Shown piece after piece: positions 48,205-64,000 of a stretch of DNA of 64,000 nucleotides. Each line of letters begins with the position of its first letter. Position 1 is the stretch's first letter. The position numbers and the translations under genes were made by a program. The stretch spans positions 63,417,896-63,481,895 of the forward strand of contig NC_056522.1 in assembly GCF_019175285.1 (NCBI RefSeq). Direction: 5' to 3'. The notes beneath the pieces are model-generated. The model searched no databases. It worked only from the letters and a program-made list of their open reading frames with translations, and was not told the DNA's origin. This stretch comes from Sceloporus undulatus. Its lineage: Eukaryota > Chordata > Lepidosauria > Squamata > Phrynosomatidae.

Positions 48205-48522
48205 GTGTCAATGTAAGTACTGTACTTTAACTCTATCAAAAAAGGAACCATGCCCCTGGTGAAAGGTGAGCGATTAACATCTTCTCAGAGCACCTAAAAA
48301 GAGCATTAAGTCCTTCTACTATCTCAGCCTTTAGTTATGCTTGTCAACCGTTTTAAAGATCTTTAGCATCATTTTCCTTTGCTTCATCCTTCAGATCCTT
48401 TGTTACATGCTACTAAGTTCTACCCCCAACTTATCCACAGGTCATATCAAAATCCATAATTCTGGTCCCAAAACCTGCCCTTGACTTATACATGAGGTCA
48501 ACTAATAGTCAAGTATATACAG
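48205..48522 (+). mobile_element. Same ~400-bp MITE family, copy C, left end missing
   Basis: Shares TACTTTAACTC, CCATGCCCCTGGTGAAAGG, TTTCCTTTGCTTCATCCTTC and CTTATACATGAGGTCAACTA with copy A; right end AAGTATATACAG then TA. Confidence 0.7.
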
Positions 48523-48829
48523 TACTTTACTCCTCTCTTATTGTTCAACCAGCATTTTCAGTCTCTTTCTCGTCTAGTCCCTCTTAAATTTTTAAATTCT
48601 TTCTTTACATGTAGGTCTCCTCCAAACACAAGCTTGAGCTCTCTGATTCTTGAGTTTATTCCTGCCTATCTCCTCTACCTTCCTTGTGCTCTTGTTCGGG
48701 CCACAGGTTACATACTATGTCTCCCCTGACTCCATGAGCAGGTCCAGTAGAAATGGCAGAGGAGAGATACCCCACGTCAGTTTATATGCCACCTGTGCAG
48801 TGAAATTGAAATTGACAAGAACATAACAT

Positions 48830-51800
48830 GTGCTTTTTTTCTATAAAAATTATCTTTAATAAATGGATGGATTCAAGTTTATAGTAGTTTGACATGTCAA
48901 GGTAACAAAAGTCAAAGTTCTCTGGCTATTTCATACAAATACTATGCATTACAGTAAACTTTGTTATACAAAGAAGTGTCAGTGAAAATTCAGTATCTGT
49001 AACCACCTAAAAGTGAAAATTCCCATATTTTGTGATTAGTATTATATTGCATGTTTTAAAGAGGAAACCCACTGCATTCGTAACATAAACCCATCATCCT
49101 GTTTACTGATGCACACTGACAATTTGTAGCACTTGTTTTTGGCTTCCTGAATAAGAGTGACATCTCGATAAAAATGGCTTTAATAAGACAACATACAAAA
49201 TGACTACAGTAATCTATTTTAAAAGAAAAAAATAACCAAATATTAGAAATGACAAAACCCTGAATGTACTACTTCTACCTGCTTGTTGTTAAAACTCCAG
49301 GTATTTAGTATTCTAGCTTTGAACATTGTTCAAGTTTTCTAATGCACACTATGGCCTCTGGCAGGCAATGTACTCCTTACTGAGTACTAGTGCTGGTGAA
49401 AAGTAACTTGAACTATTGCTATGAGAGAGGCTTTGGCAAGCTTGTTTTTTTTAAGGAATTGATTGGACTGCGAGTGTAGCACATATGGTAAGATACAAAA
49501 ATGCCATCACACCACTTCAAGGTATTATATATATATATATATAAACTTAAGGGTTCAGATGTTAAGTTTGTTCAGTGAAATACAACTACAAATATGGATT
49601 AAAATGAAATAATGGGAAATTCTGATCAAACTGGAAGTAGTCATTTATTTAAATAGTTTTTACTTATTGTGCTGTGAATTGTGTTGAATTACATGTGTGC
49701 ATGATTATAAAAGGATGGACGTGTTGTGTAGTGTTGTGAATATTAACTGAAAGCCAATTGTGTTATAAAAATGATATGGAAATCAAGCTAGTTCCTAAAG
49801 TTTGTCCAAACAATTTAGGATAAGCTGCAGAATTCTCCCCAGTTCAAGAATCTTATGAGGATGCAGTAGCTTCATTGAGTATCCACAAAGGCTCCTCATT
49901 CACTCTGAAAGAGACGCTAATTTCATATGCACCAATCTACCTTTTCACTGAAACAAATAGAGAACTTTTCACAGGGAAGAATGTGTCTACAGCAGCACAC
50001 ATAGGCCCAGGACTGGAACCAGTATTCATTAATAGCTTCAGACCCCAGCTGAAAAATCCTATTTCCACTTTAGCTGTAGTGCAAAGAAGCCACCTCTACC
50101 ATTCTATTTTTGTTCCACTCGGAAACACCCCATTTGTATGATCTAGCGTTCAAACAAAAAAGGGTACAACTCTCAGAATGCTTATTGTCAGTTAAAGAAC
50201 TAGCAATTTAAGGCCGAACACTTGGAATCGTTTGGAACTAACAACACAGGTTATGCTAATGACAAAGTAAAAATGGTTCTGGCACTGTTAATGCAACATA
50301 GTTTTAAAGAAGATTAAAGGCTAAGGAAGGTTAAAATATGGAACAATCTCAGTACTTCACATTTTTGAGAATAATTATTTTGACTTAACAGAATATTATA
50401 TACCTGAGTATACAGTACTTTGCAACAAGTGATGTCTCCCACGAAGAGGAGCATAAAACAAATTTAAGTAGGAACTGAAGTGGTTAGAAAAATGACTAGT
50501 GCCATTCTTATTGAAAAACAACAAAAGCATTTTGCCACTTTGGGAGAAAATGTTTGTATATCAGTATGCTAAATCATAATGCCAATTTATGAAAAATAAA
50601 GTTTTCTGATTTGTCAAAAAAATAACATCCAATTCTGCCCATTCCATGTGTATATTCTAACTGGAACAGTTTATTCAGCAAATCCAGCAATATAAATAAC
50701 ACATGCAAGTGTTATTTATATCTTCATTTATGTAGACCTCTTCACTTATGTGTAAAACTTCACTTTATACATAATTTCCTATTGGCCTCTTTTCACTGAA
50801 TTGGAAGATTTTTAAGGCAACACATATAATAAAATCTGAATTGAATTTCAATTTGCTATAACTGCTCCCGTACTCACCCCTTGATGAGAGATGCTAGCAA
50901 AAGAGAAGACGCTACGTACAGTGTATATGGAATTCCTCTATTATTTGTTAATTCCTATAGATCTTTTATCACTCATGCAATACATATTGCTGTTCTAGAT
51001 TAACACAATTAAAGAAAAAGTGGCACATAGAAAACCCTTGAGGCAACTTAAGTCACCTACAGTACTGAAAGATTCTGCTGGAAACACAATGAATTGGCAA
51101 GAACCTTTCTATTTGTTGCAGGTTAACAATCTAGTTGTGGAGAAAAGAAATCGCAGCAGAGCTGCCATTCCTCTTCACTCAAGTAGTTTTACTTCTGAAC
51201 AGCAATTAACTGCTGATTGAACTGGCTGCAGAAGTCAAATGGCCGAATCAATTTTAACCAAGAGCCTATTGTTACTATGTCTACATTATATTGTGTAATG
51301 CTGCAGGAAAACTGATTATGTATTCCATCAGCATTTATCCTATAGTTCTACATTTAAGTGACATGGAGCAGGCTCTGTTATCTGATCATAGTTTTAAAAA
51401 ACCTGTTGATATTCCAAGTGATCTTATCTCCAAGTGAGACCAAAAAAGAAAGTGGAAAGGCTGCAATCTGAAGCCAACAAATAGGCTTCAAGTGTGAGGA
51501 TTCTGATTTGTTCTTCACAAGCATACTGTATATAATCTGTTTCCTAGACCAGATTTCTTTGTATTGATCATTATGGCTTGAATTCTATTGTTAAACTCTA
51601 ACTAGACTAGACTCAACAAGGTTTACCTATTTGTTGGCTCCGTGTCAAATTGATTTAGTGGGTCTACTCTAGTTAGGACTAACAGATTTCAGGCCTATGT
51701 ACCCTGTTTACATACAGTACTCATCAGTTCCGTGTTCCGCTATTAGCAATAGTTGGAAGTGAAATATTCTAACCTACTGAGTTCCAAGGCAGTATCATTG

Positions 51801-52177
51801 AAAACAGACCATTAGTTCACCTCCACTGGTACTGATGAAGGCCTGATAGAGCTGATTAATAGTTTGTACTTCAATGGCAGATATCGCTGTGGGACTTGTA
51901 AACAGCAGCACACAATATTGTAAACAGTTTTTCTTCTGCTCAGTTGGTCCAAGTTTGTCAATTAGATGAAAATGAAGACAGCAACTCCATCTTAAATTCT
52001 TCCAAAAAACCTTTTTCACTGCATATAAAATCCTGAGCAAAAAAACATGGTTTTGAGCTGGAGAACCGCTTGCATACCAAAGACATATTCAAATGTCCAC
52101 ACTCTGAAGTTCAGCAATGACGTCAGTTACTTTCAAAACTTTCAATGCCTTTAATGTAACAGTACTTTGGCCCAAAC
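48830..52177 (-). other. Probable DESI2 3' UTR
   Basis: About 3.3 kb of AT-rich sequence directly after the DESI2 stop with no recognisable mobile element, unlike nearly every other non-coding stretch here. On the minus strand an ATTAAA signal lies at 48860-48855 before the repeat-rich DNA resumes. A (TA)n tract sits near 49528-49545. The extent is inferred from the lack of repeats and from the poly(A) signal. Confidence 0.45.
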
Positions 52178-61992
<9,815 letters not shown>

Positions 61993-62775
61993 CTAAAAAA
62001 AGAGAGAGCAAACAGGAAGTTTTACTAATGAATTATGAGTATATTTCAAACATCAAGACAATTTTCTGGCTTTGATGCAAGGATCTGTAAGCAGATAAAG
62101 GTGATTTTTGCCAACTTCCCCTATAGCGCTTTACATATCTTACAAATCTGCTAGTGGGTGCCGCCCTATGGGTGCCCAGAAGACTATAGGGGGTCGGGCG
62201 AATAACCCCTTGCCCTTTCTGGGAATGGAAGAGCCTTTCTAGATCTGAGCCTATGTATTTATGAAGTTCAAGCACACTTTGCATAGTCAGTGATGGATTT
62301 TTCATTACATAGTTGGACGTATATTCAAGCATATAATCAACAAGATTTGTATTTAACATACTCAAAGAACTACAGATCACCAGAATAATCAGTAAATAGC
62401 AAAAAACTAGAGCTATTAAAATAAGTCCATTTCTGTGTCTGCTATCATTTCAGTTCCAGTTTCTAAAGCCAGACTCTTAGACAGCAATGTGTATAAAATG
62501 ACTATATTAATATTTTTCAGGAAAGTTTTTATGCAACCTATTTGCAATAAATTCTACATGCAATGGATGGATACAACATGGATCCACAAAACCTCACAAT
62601 GGAAACAGAAGGGGAGAACAGAGCAAACAAATCCTCTCATAGACCTTTCATAAATAGCCCCACAAGAGCATGGAAACTCCACGTCCACACAAACTGAACC
62701 TTGAGGGATTAGATACTGGGAATGATCATCACTTTCTTGCCTTTCTCGTGAGCGGATTATGTTTAACTCACAATC

Positions 62776-62882
62776 TAAAGCAGGGGTGAGAATTGTGTAC
62801 CCCTTTAGATGTTGTTGGGATAGCAACACCCAGCACTCCGCATCACAAGCTGTGCTGGCTAGGCAACAACAGTCCAACAACA
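62776..62882. mobile_element. Short palindromic MITE
   Basis: TAGATGTTGTTGGGATAGCA and, reversed from 62882, ATGTTGTTGGACTGTTG mark inverted ends of the GTTGTTGGACTACAACTCCC-type repeat. Confidence 0.55.
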
Positions 62883-62989
62883 TAAGGAGGCTGACACAAG
62901 TTCCATCCTTACTCTAAACAGAATGCTCACCTTCTAGACCTCACTCAGCAAGTAAGGCACAATCCAGACTGGCCAGGCCACATACTAGG

Positions 62990-63437
62990 GTTGCCCAGGG
63001 ACAGAGTGTCCGCACGCCCCCCACCTAAGTACATGGCAGCGTTGTAATTATGGCGGCCTCCCATCTACATGGGGGCCACCATGACTCCAAATGGTGTGGG
63101 CGTGCGTGACGTCTCTGCACCGCCCCAGGCTACTTATGGCGGCCTGGCTGCGGTGCGAGGTGTTCTGAAATAGGTGTGCGCCTCTTTCCTGCAGCCAAAT
63201 GGGCAGCCCCTTTCTCCCATGGCTGCGGCTCCCGGGGTACCCAGGGGCATGAAACCCCAAGGATACCCCTTTTCTGTGCCACTGAGAAGCGGCATTTTGC
63301 AAAATGCCGCTTCTCTGTGGTCTGGAAAAACTCCAAATTGGGGCCGCAGGGCTGCCGGTGAGGTTGCCCTGCCCCCAACTCGGAGATAAAAGGGGTGGGT
63401 GCAGGCCGCCCCAAAGGGGCAGTATGTACCGCACCTA
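62990..63437. repeat. GC-rich repeat with a 32-bp perfect palindrome
   Basis: A GC-rich island in AT-rich intron sequence. Positions 63284-63315 read identically on both strands (half-site GAGAAGCGGCATTTTG) and complementarity continues past one mismatch to about 42 bp. Likely a MITE; its ends were not resolved. Confidence 0.5.
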
Positions 63438-63562
63438 AGTTATGCCATTTATTATTTTTACTTTCACAAAGACAACATTTGTTGCTCTAAAAAAATTGTC
63501 AAACAACACAATACGTTCATGGCCCCTGCTTTGAAAAAGTGTTATGCTTGTTCGAGGAAGTA

Positions 63563-63962
63563 CCTGTATATACTCGACTATAAGTCGACTTCATGTATAA
63601 GTCGAGGGCAGGTTTTGGGGCCAAAATTATGGATTTTGATATGACCCTTGGATAAGTCCAGGGTGAAATTTAAGGACATGCAACAAAGGATCTAAATGAT
63701 GAAGCAAACAATGCCAAAGAACCCACAAAATTCTGGCAGGCATAACGGTTTAGGCTCACACTAAATGCTGGGTGGAAGAGAGAACAGATGGAGGTCAGTG
63801 CTTCTAGGACAGATTGCACCCTTGCCTTTCACCAGGGGATGGTTCCCTTTTAAATAAGAGTTAAAGTATAGTATTTACATTGACCCATGGATAGGTCAAC
63901 CTAGGTTTTTGGGGGCAATTTTTTGACTAAAATTTCTAGACTGATACATGAGTATATACAGT
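63563..63962 (-). mobile_element. Same ~400-bp MITE family, copy B, complete and inverted
   Basis: Left CTGTATATACTCGACTATAA, right reversed CTGTATATACTCATGTATCA, TA at both ends; the interior is the reverse of copy A. In DESI2 intron 1. Confidence 0.75.
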
Positions 63963-64000
63963 AGTTGAAGTTCACAGTTAAACAGTCTGAGTCAAATTCA

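Overview
The window looks like a genomic segment from a squamate reptile, probably an iguanian lizard. It has large intron-split vertebrate genes, RTE/BovB-type LINEs, a Sauria-type SINE ending in ACCTTT units, 5S-rRNA-headed SINEs, tRNA-headed SINEs with (AAC)n tails, and many pogo/Tigger and Harbinger-like DNA transposons. The species call is inference from repeat content; the gene calls rest on protein similarity read directly from the exons.

Three host genes are present in the order HNRNPU (+), COX20 (-), DESI2 (-), which is the human 1q44 order read in the opposite direction. HNRNPU (coding exons 5335-19263, all 14) encodes hnRNP U/SAF-A with SAP, acidic, SPRY, P-loop kinase-like and RGG regions. 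It has a CpG island with GC boxes and a TATA-like box, and a long 3' UTR. COX20 (32312 down to 27616, 4 coding exons, 121 aa) encodes the cytochrome c oxidase assembly chaperone; it lies tail to tail with HNRNPU. DESI2 (61992 down to 52178, exons 2-5; exon 1 lies beyond the right edge) encodes a PPPDE-family cysteine isopeptidase with a probable 3.3 kb 3' UTR.

Two features recur in the host genes. HNRNPU exon 11 and DESI2 exon 4 each carry one extra A in an A-run that breaks an otherwise conserved frame, which most simply means homopolymer errors in the assembly. HNRNPU intron 10 and DESI2 intron 4 each begin with GC rather than GT.

Accessory layout: 1-5000 holds LINE, SINE and MITE debris. 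HNRNPU introns hold pogo-type MITEs, a tRNA-SINE and a 5S-SINE. 32800-33400 is an AT-rich microsatellite block. 34328-38754 is a MER2-like element split by a complete 4.09 kb Tigger transposon with an uninterrupted 578-codon transposase; the Tigger contains a 100-N gap whose flanks are identical. 40884-45040 is a Harbinger-like element with a transposase remnant, a four-exon Myb/SANT plus coiled-coil gene and duplicated blocks carrying telomere-like repeats. 45094-47620 holds retroelement fossils. DESI2 intron 4 holds a decayed DIRS-like retroelement (about 52745-58195), itself hit by MITEs. The right end holds palindromic and TA-flanked MITEs.
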